Shown here: piece by piece, positions 37,287 to 46,120 of the stretch | Position numbering within the stretch: the stretch's first letter is position 1 | Layout: each line of letters begins with the position of its first letter | Assembly (NCBI RefSeq): GCF_002343915.1 | Contig: NZ_NETK01000001.1 | Location: forward strand, 3,730,001-3,794,000 | Source: Nannocystis exedens | GTDB lineage: Bacteria > Myxococcota_A > Polyangia > Nannocystales > Nannocystaceae | Direction: 5' to 3' | Length of the DNA: 64,000 nt | Notes under the pieces: model-generated | Seen by the model: only the letters and a program-made list of their open reading frames with translations | What the model was told of the DNA's origin: nothing | Databases searched by the model: none | Made by a program: the position numbers and the translations under genes

Positions 37287-40200
37287 TCAGCCCTCGTGCT
37301 CGGCCAGCAGCTCGTCGCGGTCGCGGTAGCCCGGACTCACGTCCCGCAGCGCCTGGGCGGCGGCCGCGGTGTCGCCGAGGGTCATGTAGACCTCGGCCAG
37401 GCGGTACTGGGCCGCGTCACGCTCGTCCTCGTCGTTGGCGCTCTCGACCGCCTCGCGCAGGGCGGCGACGGCGACCGCCGGCTCGCCGCGGAGGATCCGG
37501 AGGTCCGCGATCATGACCTTGGCCCGCGACTGCCAGGTGCTGTCGGCGGCGGCGAGGCCGAACTGGGTCAGCGCGTCGTCGATGAGGCCCATCTCGTGAT
37601 AGGCCATCCCGAGGTCGAAGTAGGTCTGGGCGTCGGCCTGCTCGGTGAGCGTGGCGACGGCCCGCTGCTGCGACGACTTCTTGCGGCTGACCGGCGACGG
37701 CTCGTCGAAGATCGAGGACAGGAAGTCGTCCTCGTCCTCCTCGTCGTCGAGGCGCTGGACGGTGCGGCCCGGGGTGGCCGCGGCGGCCGGCGCGGCGGCC
37801 ACCGGCGGCGGGGTGTCCTCGATCGTCACCGGCGCGGCGGCCGACTCGAGCTTGGCGCCGGTGGCGAAGCGGTCGGCGAATTCGGCGAGCGCCGGGTGGC
37901 CCGGGTAGCGCCGCTGCAGCTCGAGGTAGGTGAACTGGGCGTCGTCCTCGAAGCGGCTGCTGATGAAGAACCGCAGCTCCTCGACCTCGTCGGTGATGTC
38001 GGGGTAGTCCGCCGGCGCGGCGGGCTCCTCCGCGGAGATCTCCTCGACCGCCTCGAGCTCCTCGAGCTCGGCGCTCAGCAGGTCGGTCGCCTTGCTGTCC
38101 GCGGGGACAGGCTGCGCGGCGGCCTCGGCGGCGGCGGACTTGGTCTCGCTGTCGTCAGGGGCTGCTGCGGGCTCGGCCGCCGGGCTGTCCGAACGGGCTG
38201 CTTCCGGCTCGCCTGCGGCCTGGCTGTCCGTGGGGACAGCTTGGGTCCGGGCCTCGGCAGGCTGGGCGTCCGGCTCGACCTCGCCGGTCGGCGCCTGGCT
38301 GTCCGAAGCGACAGGCTCGGGCTTCGCCTCGGCGGTCGCCGGCTGGCCGTCGGCCGCGGCTCCCGGCCTGGCCTCGTCTGCTGCGGCCAGGCTGTCCGAA
38401 CGGGCAGCCTCGGGCTTCGCCTCGCTCGTCGGCGCGGCCTCGGCCGCCGGCTGCGGCTCGCTCGCCGGGCCGTCCGAACGGGCAGCTTCCGGCTTCGCCT
38501 CGGCAGCCGGGCTGTCCGAACGGGCAGCCTCCGGCTTCGCCTCGGCAGCCGGGCTGTCCGAACGGGCAGCTTCCGGCTTCGCCTCGGCAGCCGGGCTGTC
38601 CGAACGGGCAGCTTCCGGCTTCGCCTCGGCAGCCGGGCCGTCCGAACGGGCAGCCTCCGGATTCGCCTCGGCGGGCGCCGCGGGCTTCGTCTCGACCGGC
38701 GTCGCCGGCTTGGCGGCGGGGGTCGCTGCGGGCTTCGGCTGGCTCGTCTCGCCGAGGCGGGTGACCGGCTTGGCCGGCTTCCCGCCGAGGCGCATCGCCC
38801 GGAGCTTCGCCGCGGCCTCGGACTTGGGGTTGGCGGGCGGCCGGACGATCTCCGCCTTCGGCACCTCGGGCTTGCCGGCGGGGGCGTCGGTCGCGGGCTC
38901 GGCGGTCGCGGGCTCGGCCTTCGCGCCGGCTTCGCTCTTCGCCTCGCCCGCTTGCACCTGGGAGCTCGCGGTCGAGCTGTCCGCCGGGACAGCTTCCGGC
39001 TTCGCGGCGCTGTCCGCGGCGGCCTTCGGGGCCTCGGCCTGCGCGGAGCTGTCCGCCGGGACAGGCTGCGCGGACGCCTCGGGCGAGCTGTCCTCGGGGA
39101 CAGCTTCGGACCTGGCCTCCGGGCTGCCCGCCGGGACAGCCGGGGTCGCGGCCGGCGTCGCGGCTTCCGTCGCCTCGGCCTTGCTGTCCGCCGGGACAGC
39201 CTCGGGCTGCGCCGACGCGTCCGTCGCGGCAGCCTCGGGCTTCGCCTCGGCCTTGCTGTCCGCCGGGACAGCCGCGGGCTGCGCGGTCGCCTCGCTCGAG
39301 CTGTCCGCCGGGACAGCCTCCGACTTGGCCGCCGCGTCCGTCGCGGTCGCCTCGGTCTTGCTGTCCGCCGGGACAGCCTCGGGCTTCGCGGTCGCCTCGG
39401 CCTTGCTGTCCGCCGGGACAGCCTCCGGCTTCACCAATGCCTCGCGCGAGCTGTCCGCCGGGACAGCTTCGACCTTCGCCGGGACGGCCTCGGGCTTGGC
39501 CTCGGCGCTGTCGACGGGAGGCTTCGGCGGCTCCGGCCGCTTCGTCACCACGCTCTCGCTGCGCGGCGGCTCCGGCCGCTTCGTCACCACGCTCTCGCTG
39601 CGCGGCGGCTCCGGCCGCTTCGTCACCACGCTCTCGCTGCGCGGCGGCTCCGGCCGCTTCGTCACCACGCTCTCGCTGCGCGGCGGCTGCGGCGGGCGGG
39701 CCAGGGTCGGCGGCGCCTTCTTGGGCAGCGCCGGCTTGCGCGGCGCCGGCTCGGGCGCGGCCTCGACGAGCTCCTCGACCTCGAGCTCCTCGACCTCCTC
39801 GGCCTCGAGCTCCTCGACCTCCTCGGCGCGCGCCGCCGGCTTGGCGGCCGACTTCTCGGCCGGCGGCTTGGCGGGCGGACGCCGCGGCGGCTTGCGGCCG
39901 GCCTCGACCGGCTCGCTCGCGGCCTCGGGCTTGGCCTCGCTCGGCGCCGCCTCGGGCTCGGCCTTCACGGCCTCTGCCTTCGACGTCTCGGCCTTCACGA
40001 CCTCCGCCTGCGACGTCTCGGCCTTCACGGCCTCCGCCTTCGACGTCTCGCCCGGCGCCGCCTCGCGCTTCGCGGCCTCGTCGGCGGCTGTCTCCGCGGA
40101 CATGTCCTCCGCGACAGCCTGCTTCGTGTCCTGCCCCTTGGCCGGCGGCTTGAAGGCCGGCAGCGGCGTCTTGTCGCTGCCGGACCGCGGCAGCGGCGTC

Positions 40201-42008
40201 TTCTCCGAGAACTTGGTCGGCAGCGGCGTCTTGACCGAGGTGTCGCCCTCGTCGCGCGACGTGGGCGCGGCCAGGCCGAGCGCCAGGTTCTTGAGGCCGC
40301 TGGTCTCGCGGGCGGGCTCCTCGGCGGGCGCGGCCGCGGCGGCTTTCGGCTCCTCGGGCAGCGGCGCGGGCGCGGGCGTCGGGGTCAGGTCGGCCTGGGC
40401 CTCGGCGGCCGCCTCGGCGGACGTGTCGGCAGCGACCTCCGGGGCCAGGTCGAGGCGGGCCGAGTCGCCCGGCGCGCTCATGCCCGCGCCGCTCTGGCCG
40501 GCCTGGGGCGGCGGCGCCTCGGCGTCGCCGGCCAGCCGCTCGTGCTTGGTGCCGCGGACCAGCGGCGCCGCCTCGTCGGGCTGGCTGCCGGTCGCCTCGA
40601 GCGCCGTCAGGACCATCTCGGCCTTGGTGTGGTTGGGCGCGAGCCGCAGCGCGCGCTCGAGGTGGTCGCGGGCGATCTTCAGGTCGCGGCCGGCGACCAG
40701 CTGGGCCAGCCGCACGTAGGTGTCGGCGGCCTCGGGATTGCGCCCCAGCGCCTCGAGGATCGAGGCCTGCAGCTCGAGCGCCTGCGTGTTGCTGGCGTCG
40801 CGGACGAAGATCGAGTCGAGGTGCCCGAGCGCGTGCTCGAACATCTTGTACTTGATGTAGACCCGGACCTCGAGCAGCAGCTTGTCGATGTCGCCGACGT
40901 TGTCCTCAGGCTCCTCCGCCGCGCTGGGCGCCAGGTTCGCGCCCACTCCTGCGAAAGGGCGCGAAGGCACGTCCTCGACTTCCACGTCGAGCTCGAGGTC
41001 GGTGGCGGTCTGCGCCGCCGCGGCCTCCTCCTCGACGACGTCGATGTCGAGCCCCTCCTCTTCGCGATCCTTCGGGTCGATCGGCATCGCCGCGATCTCG
41101 GCGTCGATGTCGGCGACGGTCTTCTTGAGCTCCTCGGCGTTCTCGGGCCCGAGGGCGATCGCCTTGCGCAGCACGCGGGCGGCCAGCACCTTGGCCTTGC
41201 GCCCGCCCTTGCGCTGCTCCTTGGCCAGCTCCTGCAGCACGCTGACCGACTTGTCCTGCTTGCCCAGCGCGACGAACGTGTCGGCGAGCAGCTCGAGGCC
41301 CTCCGGGTCGGAGGGGGCCGAGCGCAGCAGCGCGTTGAGCTTGACCAGCGCGCGCCGGTTCTCGTTCTGCGACAGGTAGATCCGCGCCAGCGAGCGCAGG
41401 ACCGGCAGGTCGTCTTCCTTGTGATAGATGAGCCGCTCGGCGACGCGGATGTAGTCGTCGATCCGGCGGTCGGCGAACAGCTTGTCGGCCGCGAGCCGGA
41501 AGTGCTCGACCGCCTGCGGCACCATGCCCTCGCGCGAGTACAGCTCGGCCAGCCGCAGCCGCTTGCCGACCGCGCCCGGGTCGAGCTCGGCGACCATGCG
41601 GAAGCCCTCGAGACCCTCGGCGATCTGCCCGCTCTGGAAGTACGCCTGGGCCACGAACTCGTAGGTGGCGATGGCGTCCTGGATCCGGCCGAGCTCCTTG
41701 TAAAGCGCGGCGACCTTGGCCTGCACGTCGAGCCGGCCCGAGTCGATCTGCAGCACCTGCCGGTAGACCGCGAGCGCCTTCTGGTGCTCGCCGGCCTCGG
41801 TGTAGTGCTTGCCGACGAACATGAACCGCTCGCTCGCGCCGGCGGTGTCGCCCATCTGCCGCAGGGCGTCGGCGTAGAGGAGCCATGAACGGATGTCCGA
41901 AGGGTCAGCTTCGACGACCGCCGCGTACTCCTTCGCCGCGCGGTCGTGCTGCCCCTTCGCCGCGAACTTCGCAGCGGCTGCCAGTGCCTTGTCGCGGTTG
42001 AACGCCAC
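37287..42008 (-). CDS. Giant tetratricopeptide-repeat protein with repeat-expanded linker
   Basis: 1573 aa. N-terminal TPR solenoid (~20-300: KYAAVVEADPSDIRSWLLYA, AALYKELGRIQDAIATYEFV and others), a second TPR block (~370-470), a ~830-residue Ala/Glu/Pro/Ser linker (~500-1330), and a C-terminal TPR block (~1340-1573, ending PGYRDRDELLAEHEG). No signal peptide, so probably a cytoplasmic scaffold. The linker contains four exact SESVVTKRPEPPR units, seven ARSD(S/G) units and nine AVPADS-type units encoded by small palindromes. It resembles Myxococcus TPR proteins involved in motility or protein assembly only in layout; function unknown. It precedes the accBC genes by 30 bp in reading order and may be co-transcribed with them. 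Confidence 0.85.
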   Translation of the reverse strand: MAFNRDKALAAAAKFAAKGQHDRAAKEYAAVVEADPSDIRSWLLYADALRQMGDTAGASERFMFVGKHYTEAGEHQKALAVYRQVLQIDSGRLDVQAKVAALYKELGRIQDAIATYEFVAQAYFQSGQIAEGLEGFRMVAELDPGAVGKRLRLAELYSREGMVPQAVEHFRLAADKLFADRRIDDYIRVAERLIYHKEDDLPVLRSLARIYLSQNENRRALVKLNALLRSAPSDPEGLELLADTFVALGKQDKSVSVLQELAKEQRKGGRKAKVLAARVLRKAIALGPENAEELKKTVADIDAEIAAMPIDPKDREEEGLDIDVVEEEAAAAQTATDLELDVEVEDVPSRPFAGVGANLAPSAAEEPEDNVGDIDKLLLEVRVYIKYKMFEHALGHLDSIFVRDASNTQALELQASILEALGRNPEAADTYVRLAQLVAGRDLKIARDHLERALRLAPNHTKAEMVLTALEATGSQPDEAAPLVRGTKHERLAGDAEAPPPQAGQSGAGMSAPGDSARLDLAPEVAADTSAEAAAEAQADLTPTPAPAPLPEEPKAAAAAPAEEPARETSGLKNLALGLAAPTSRDEGDTSVKTPLPTKFSEKTPLPRSGSDKTPLPAFKPPAKGQDTKQAVAEDMSAETAADEAAKREAAPGETSKAEAVKAETSQAEVVKAETSKAEAVKAEPEAAPSEAKPEAASEPVEAGRKPPRRPPAKPPAEKSAAKPAARAEEVEELEAEEVEELEVEELVEAAPEPAPRKPALPKKAPPTLARPPQPPRSESVVTKRPEPPRSESVVTKRPEPPRSESVVTKRPEPPRSESVVTKRPEPPKPPVDSAEAKPEAVPAKVEAVPADSSREALVKPEAVPADSKAEATAKPEAVPADSKTEATATDAAAKSEAVPADSSSEATAQPAAVPADSKAEAKPEAAATDASAQPEAVPADSKAEATEAATPAATPAVPAGSPEARSEAVPEDSSPEASAQPVPADSSAQAEAPKAAADSAAKPEAVPADSSTASSQVQAGEAKSEAGAKAEPATAEPATDAPAGKPEVPKAEIVRPPANPKSEAAAKLRAMRLGGKPAKPVTRLGETSQPKPAATPAAKPATPVETKPAAPAEANPEAARSDGPAAEAKPEAARSDSPAAEAKPEAARSDSPAAEAKPEAARSDSPAAEAKPEAARSDGPASEPQPAAEAAPTSEAKPEAARSDSLAAADEARPGAAADGQPATAEAKPEPVASDSQAPTGEVEPDAQPAEARTQAVPTDSQAAGEPEAARSDSPAAEPAAAPDDSETKSAAAEAAAQPVPADSKATDLLSAELEELEAVEEISAEEPAAPADYPDITDEVEELRFFISSRFEDDAQFTYLELQRRYPGHPALAEFADRFATGAKLESAAAPVTIEDTPPPVAAAPAAAATPGRTVQRLDDEEDEDDFLSSIFDEPSPVSRKKSSQQRAVATLTEQADAQTYFDLGMAYHEMGLIDDALTQFGLAAADSTWQSRAKVMIADLRILRGEPAVAVAALREAVESANDEDERDAAQYRLAEVYMTLGDTAAAAQALRDVSPGYRDRDELLAEHEG
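38095..39466 (-). repeat. Roughly twenty in-frame TGTCC/GGACA palindromes inside the TPR gene
   Basis: The commonest form, CTGTCCGCCGGGACAGC, occurs about eight times (for example 39301 and 39361 regions and 39451-39466), with variants CTGTCCGCGGGGACAG (38095-38110), CTGTCCTCGGGGACAGC and CTGCCCGCCGGGACAGC. A half-decayed form CTGTCCGAACGGGC occurs about seven times between 38187 and 38653. On the coding strand they always fall in the same frame and read AVPADS or ARSDS. One more copy (ACATGTCCTCCGCGACAGC) lies near 40100. Confidence 0.85.
39526..39681 (-). repeat. Four tandem 39-bp units in the TPR gene
   Basis: Units start at 39526, 39565, 39604 and 39643 and are essentially identical, encoding four SESVVTKRPEPPR peptides. 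Near-identity at silent positions indicates recent amplification. Confidence 0.9.
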
Positions 42009-42038
42009 CCGTCTCCTTCTTCCTGCCTTCCTTCTCCG

Positions 42039-43466
42039 TCAGCCTTGCGCTTCGGCGTCGGCCTCGGCGCGCACGGCCTCAGGGTCGAGCGACGCCTCGA
42101 GGAAGTGGGTATCGTATTTACCACTAATGAACGCCGGTTGCTTGAGAAGCCACCGGTGGAGCGGGATATTGGTCTGGATGCCCTCGATGACGCACTCGCC
42201 GAGCGCGCGCTGCATCCGCCGGATCGCCTGCTGGCGGTCGGGGGCGTGGACGATGAGCTTGGCCAGCATCGAGTCGTAGAAGGGCGGAACCGTGATGCCC
42301 TGGTACATGTGGCTGTCGACCCGGACCCCGTAGCCGCCCGGGAAGTGCAGCGCCGAGATCGTCCCCGGCTGGGGGACGAACTTGATCGGGTCCTCGGCGT
42401 TGATCCGGCACTCGATGGCGTGCCCGCGCGGCCGGAACTCGCGCATCAGGTGCCCCAGCGGCTCGCCCGTGGCCAGCCGGATCTGCTCCTGCACGAGGTC
42501 GACGCCGGTGATCATCTCGGTCACGCAGTGCTCGACCTGGACGCGCGTATTCATCTCCATGAAGTAGAACCGGTCGCCGTCGAGCAAGAACTCGATGGTG
42601 CCGAGCGAGTGGTAGCCGATCGCCTTGGCGGCCGCGACCGCGGCGGCGCACATCTCCCGCCGCAAGGCCTCGCTGAGGACCGAGCAGGGCGCCTCCTCCA
42701 GGACCTTCTGGTGGCGCCGCTGGACCGAACACTCGCGCTCCAGCAGGTGGTTGGCGTTGCCGTGCTGGTCGGCGACGACCTGGACCTCGACGTGGCGCGG
42801 GCTCTGGACGTAGCGCTCGAGGTACATGTCGCCGCAGCCGAACGCCTTGAGCGCCTCGACCTGCGCGGTCTGCAGGGTCTGCGGCAGCAGCTTGATGTCG
42901 CGGACGATCTTCATGCCGCGGCCGCCGCCGCCCGCCGAGGCCTTGAGGATGACCGGCAGGCCGATCCGCTCGGCCTCGGCCACCGCGTGCGCGGCGCTGG
43001 TCAGCACGCCCGTGCCCGGCAGCACCGGGACGCCCGAACGCTCCATCGTCTGGCGCGCGGTGACCTTGTCGCCCATGACGCGCATGTGCCCGGGGTCGGG
43101 CCCGATGAACGTCAGCTTGCACTTCTGGACGATCTCGGCGAACTCGGCCCGCTCGGACAGGAAGCCGTAGCCGGGGTGGACGGCGTCGGCGCCGGTCAGC
43201 TCGGCGGCGGCGATGATGTTCTTGATGTTGAGGTAGCTCTGCGACGACGGCCCGGGCCCGATGCAGACGGCCTCGTCGGCGAACCGCACGTGCAGCGCGT
43301 GCTCGTCGACGGTCGAGTAGACGGCGACGGTGCGGAGCCCCAGCTCGCGGCAGGCCCGGATCACGCGCAGGGCGATCTCGCCCCGGTTGGCGATCAGGAC
43401 CTTGCGGATCTCTCTCAGCGGCGGCGTGGGCCGCGGCGCGGTCGGATGAGGCGTCTTCGTCGGCAT
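42039..43466 (-). CDS. accC: Biotin carboxylase subunit of acetyl-CoA carboxylase
   Basis: 475 aa from the ATG of MPTKTPHPT; the start overlaps the accB stop (ATGA). ATP-grasp motifs: KVLIANRGEIALRVIRACRE, HPGYGFLSE, GDKVTARQTM, KASAGGGGRGMKIV, the catalytic EMNTRVQVEH segment and HAIECRINAEDP. It carboxylates biotin on AccB with bicarbonate and ATP. A Pro-rich 20-residue N-terminal extension is unusual. The C-terminus ends in an acidic Ala-rich tail. The carboxyltransferase genes accA/D are not in the window. Confidence 0.97.
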   Translation of the reverse strand: MPTKTPHPTAPRPTPPLREIRKVLIANRGEIALRVIRACRELGLRTVAVYSTVDEHALHVRFADEAVCIGPGPSSQSYLNIKNIIAAAELTGADAVHPGYGFLSERAEFAEIVQKCKLTFIGPDPGHMRVMGDKVTARQTMERSGVPVLPGTGVLTSAAHAVAEAERIGLPVILKASAGGGGRGMKIVRDIKLLPQTLQTAQVEALKAFGCGDMYLERYVQSPRHVEVQVVADQHGNANHLLERECSVQRRHQKVLEEAPCSVLSEALRREMCAAAVAAAKAIGYHSLGTIEFLLDGDRFYFMEMNTRVQVEHCVTEMITGVDLVQEQIRLATGEPLGHLMREFRPRGHAIECRINAEDPIKFVPQPGTISALHFPGGYGVRVDSHMYQGITVPPFYDSMLAKLIVHAPDRQQAIRRMQRALGECVIEGIQTNIPLHRWLLKQPAFISGKYDTHFLEASLDPEAVRAEADAEAQG

Positions 43467-43981
43467 CAGAGCTTGCGGACCCGGAACAGCTTGGCCCCGT
43501 ATTCGACCGGCTTGGCGTTGTCGAGCAGGATCTCCTCGATCACGCACGGGAACTCGGCCTCGAGCTCGTTGAACAGCTTCATCGCTTCGACGATGCAGAG
43601 GGTCTGGCCGCGCTGCACTGTGGTGCCGACCTCGACGAACGAGGGCGAGTCCGGGCTCGCCGAGCGGTAGAAGGTGCCGACGAACGGCGATGTGATGAAG
43701 GTGCCGGCGGCAGGCGCGGTCGCGGGCGCAGCCGGCGCCGCGGCCGCAGCAGCCGGCGCCGCAGCGGGCACAGCCGCAGGCGCCTCGTAGACGGCCGGGC
43801 GCGCCGCCACGGGCGCGGCCTCGAAGCCGGTGTTGCGGCGCAGCAGCACCCGGTGCTCTCCGCTCTCGATCTCGATCTCGTCGAGGTCGTTCTGGCGCAG
43901 CACCTTGGCCAGCTCGCGGACATACCGCAGGTCCGGCAGCGAATCAGGCCGTGGAGACGAATCCCGAGGTTCGGACGACAT
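43466..43981 (-). CDS. accB: Biotin carboxyl carrier protein of acetyl-CoA carboxylase
   Basis: 171 aa. N-terminal domain (LRYVRELAKVLRQNDLDEIE), an Ala/Pro-rich hinge (~56-95) and the C-terminal biotinyl domain with VEAMKLFNE, Lys135 being the biotinylation site; the SPFVGTFYRSASPDSPSFVE segment includes the 'thumb'-like insertion of AccB. Co-transcribed with accC. aroQ lies 39 bp downstream in window coordinates (upstream in reading order). Confidence 0.97.
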   Translation of the reverse strand: MSSEPRDSSPRPDSLPDLRYVRELAKVLRQNDLDEIEIESGEHRVLLRRNTGFEAAPVAARPAVYEAPAAVPAAAPAAAAAAPAAPATAPAAGTFITSPFVGTFYRSASPDSPSFVEVGTTVQRGQTLCIVEAMKLFNELEAEFPCVIEEILLDNAKPVEYGAKLFRVRKL

Positions 43982-44020
43982 GCACTCTCCGTCAGGGTCG
44001 AAGGGTCCCCGGCGCGTCGC

Positions 44021-44476
44021 TCACGACGGGCGGGCCGTGTGCTCGGCTACGAGGTAGCGCAGAGCGAGGTGGTAGGAGGCAGTGCCGAGGCCCATGATGA
44101 CGCCGACACATGCTACGCCAGACATGGATACCTGGCGCAAGCTCTCGCGGCGGTAGAGGTTGCTGAGGTGGACCTCGACCGCCGGCACGGGCACCGCACG
44201 CAGCGCGTCCTGAATCGCCACGCTCGTGTGCGTGTAGGCGCCCGGATTGATGATGATGCCGTCGGCGGTGCCGTGCGCGGCGTGGATCCAGTCGAGGATC
44301 ACGCCCTCATGGTTGCTCTGCCGGCAGGTCAACTCGGCTCCGAGTTCACTCGCCAGCGTGTGCAGCGAGGCGTCGAGCTGGGCCAGGGTCTGCGCGCCGT
44401 AGATGCCCGGCTCGCGCTGGCCCAGCAGGTTGAGGTTGGGCCCGTGAATCACGAGCACCCGCGGCGCCGCCGACAT
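44021..44476 (-). CDS. aroQ: 3-dehydroquinate dehydratase, type II
   Basis: 151 aa, standard length. HGPNLNLLGQREPGIYG with catalytic Tyr26, QSNHEGVILDWIH, INPGAYTHTSVAIQDAL and the EVHLSNLYRRESLR motif with the catalytic His. Catalyses the third step of the shikimate pathway. It lies in the same minus-strand run as aroB and aroK, separated from aroB by the Roadblock gene, which groups three shikimate genes together. Confidence 0.97.
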   Translation of the reverse strand: MSAAPRVLVIHGPNLNLLGQREPGIYGAQTLAQLDASLHTLASELGAELTCRQSNHEGVILDWIHAAHGTADGIIINPGAYTHTSVAIQDALRAVPVPAVEVHLSNLYRRESLRQVSMSGVACVGVIMGLGTASYHLALRYLVAEHTARPS

Positions 44477-44483
44477 CCGCAGC

Positions 44484-44834
44484 CTACAGACTGGCGAGCA
44501 GGTCCGGCGCTGCGGTCTTCAGCACCCAGCGGCCCTTGCCGAAGCTCCCCGAGTCGCCCAGCAGCACGATCGTGAAGAAATCGTCGGACAGGCAGCGCAC
44601 CAGCAGGGTGCCGCGCTCCGCCTTGATCGTGATGTCGGTCAGCGCGCCGAGGTCGAGCGCCTTCGAGGCCTTGAGCAGCTCGACGAACCGGAACGAGAAC
44701 TCGGTCGCGATGCTCTCGATGTCAGCCCCGCTCCCGCCGTCGTACTGCTCGACGGCGATGCCATCAAAGCCCATCAGGATGGCGCCCTTGGCGCCCGGGA
44801 TCTTGTCGACGATGGATTTGAGGGTGTCTTTCAT
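44484..44834 (-). CDS. Roadblock/LC7-domain protein
   Basis: 116 aa from the ATG of MKDTLKSIVDKIPGAKGAIL; an upstream in-frame start at 44891 would add unrelated sequence. The fold pattern is that of Roadblock/MglB-type proteins: GAILMGFDGIAVEQYDGGSG, FSFRFVELLKASKALDLGAL, ITIKAERGTLLVRCLSDDFF and TIVLLGDSGSFGKGRWVLK. MglB-like proteins act as GTPase-activating partners of small Ras-like GTPases in polarity and motility. No such GTPase is adjacent. It sits 7 bp upstream (in reading order) of aroQ. Confidence 0.85.
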   Translation of the reverse strand: MKDTLKSIVDKIPGAKGAILMGFDGIAVEQYDGGSGADIESIATEFSFRFVELLKASKALDLGALTDITIKAERGTLLVRCLSDDFFTIVLLGDSGSFGKGRWVLKTAAPDLLASL

Positions 44835-44945
44835 GGTTGGCGCAGTCCTCGCGCGGGCCGCCAGGTTGGCAGAGCAAATCGGTTCTGGCAAGCCTCAACT
44901 CGGCCGCAACGCGGCCTTCACACTCGGCCGTCCACGGCCCTGCGC

Positions 44946-46112
44946 TCACTCCGCGGGCATTTGCGCCCGCTGCCGCAGCAGGCCCAGGATCTCGCGCGGC
45001 GTCAGCGGCAACACCAGCGGCTCGCCCACCCGCGCCAACGCCACGTAACTCACGGTGCCGCCGACGCGCTTCTTGTCGACCGCCAGGGCGCGCTCGACGG
45101 CGGCGCCGCGGTCCCCGACCAGCCACGCGTCGAGATCTTGCGGCAACCGCAGGCGAGCCAGCGCCTGCGTGACCATCGGCTCGAGCCCCGGCTCGGCCAC
45201 GCCCTTGAGCTCGGACACCCGCGCCGCCGCCCGCAGCCCGAGCGCGACCGCGTCGCCGTGCGGCACCTCGTAGTTCGAGGCCGCCTCGATCGCGTGCGCC
45301 ATCGTGTGCCCGAGGTTGAGCAGCACCCGCCCCTTGCCGGCCTCGCCCTGCTCCCACGGGTCGCGGCCGATGCAGGCCGCCTTGAGCCCGACCGAGGTCG
45401 CCACCAGCGGCGTGATGACGTCGACGTCGCGGGCGTAGATCGCGTCGGCCCGGCCGAGCAGCTGCTCGAGGTGGTCGCCCGAGAACAGCAGGGCGTGCTT
45501 GAGCATCTCGGCCAGACCCTGCGCCAGCTCGCGGTCGGGGAGCGAGCTCAGGACCTCGGGGTCGATGGCGACGAACAGCGGGAAGTGGAACACCCCGACC
45601 ATGTTCTTGGCGCCGGGCAGGTCGACCGCGACCTTGCCCCCGACCGAGGCGTCGACCTGCGCCAGCAGCGAGGTCGGCACCTGCACGATCGGGATCCCGC
45701 GCATGAACAGCGCCGCGGCCAGCCCCGAGAGGTCGCCGATGACTCCGCCGCCGAGCGCCACCACGGCGTCCCGCCGACCGAGACCGCCGGAGATCATCTG
45801 CTCGAGCACGCCGAGCAGCGACGGCATGTTCTTGTGGGCCTCGCCCGCAGGAACGACGATCGGCACGACCTGGAAGCCGTGCGCCTCGAGGGCCGACCGG
45901 GCCGCCGCGCCGTGCAGCCGCGCCACGTTGGCGTCGGTGATGAGCGCGACCGAATTTGCCCCGCCGAGCCGCTGCCGCAGCTCGGTGCCGATCCGCGACA
46001 ACATGCCGCGACCGATCAGCACCGGATAACTGCGACTCTCGGCCGGGACGTGGACGTCGAGCACCAGGGGCCGAGGGCGCTTGCGTTGGCTGGATGACCC
46101 GCTGTCTTGCAT
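44946..46112 (-). CDS. aroB: 3-dehydroquinate synthase
   Basis: 388 aa. NAD-binding GGGVIGDLSGLAAALFMRGI, VPTSLLAQVDASVGGKVAVD, the metal-binding Glu in GLAEMLKHALL, and the metal His residues in NLGHTMAHAIE and the EVPHGDAVALGL segment. Converts DAHP to 3-dehydroquinate. It starts 8 bp after aroK ends, the classical aroK-aroB order, with a 20-residue Ser/Arg N-terminal extension. Confidence 0.97.
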   Translation of the reverse strand: MQDSGSSSQRKRPRPLVLDVHVPAESRSYPVLIGRGMLSRIGTELRQRLGGANSVALITDANVARLHGAAARSALEAHGFQVVPIVVPAGEAHKNMPSLLGVLEQMISGGLGRRDAVVALGGGVIGDLSGLAAALFMRGIPIVQVPTSLLAQVDASVGGKVAVDLPGAKNMVGVFHFPLFVAIDPEVLSSLPDRELAQGLAEMLKHALLFSGDHLEQLLGRADAIYARDVDVITPLVATSVGLKAACIGRDPWEQGEAGKGRVLLNLGHTMAHAIEAASNYEVPHGDAVALGLRAAARVSELKGVAEPGLEPMVTQALARLRLPQDLDAWLVGDRGAAVERALAVDKKRVGGTVSYVALARVGEPLVLPLTPREILGLLRQRAQMPAE

Positions 46113-46120
46113 GCAGGACC

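Noticed and set aside
39526..39681. Four 39-bp repeats as a CRISPR or minisatellite in noncoding DNA
   Set aside because: They are in-frame coding units (SESVVTKRPEPPR) with no spacers.
37296..41888. 1530-aa plus-strand open frame opposite the TPR gene
   Set aside because: Repetitive Leu/Gly/Arg antisense translation of the linker; the minus strand carries clear TPR repeats.
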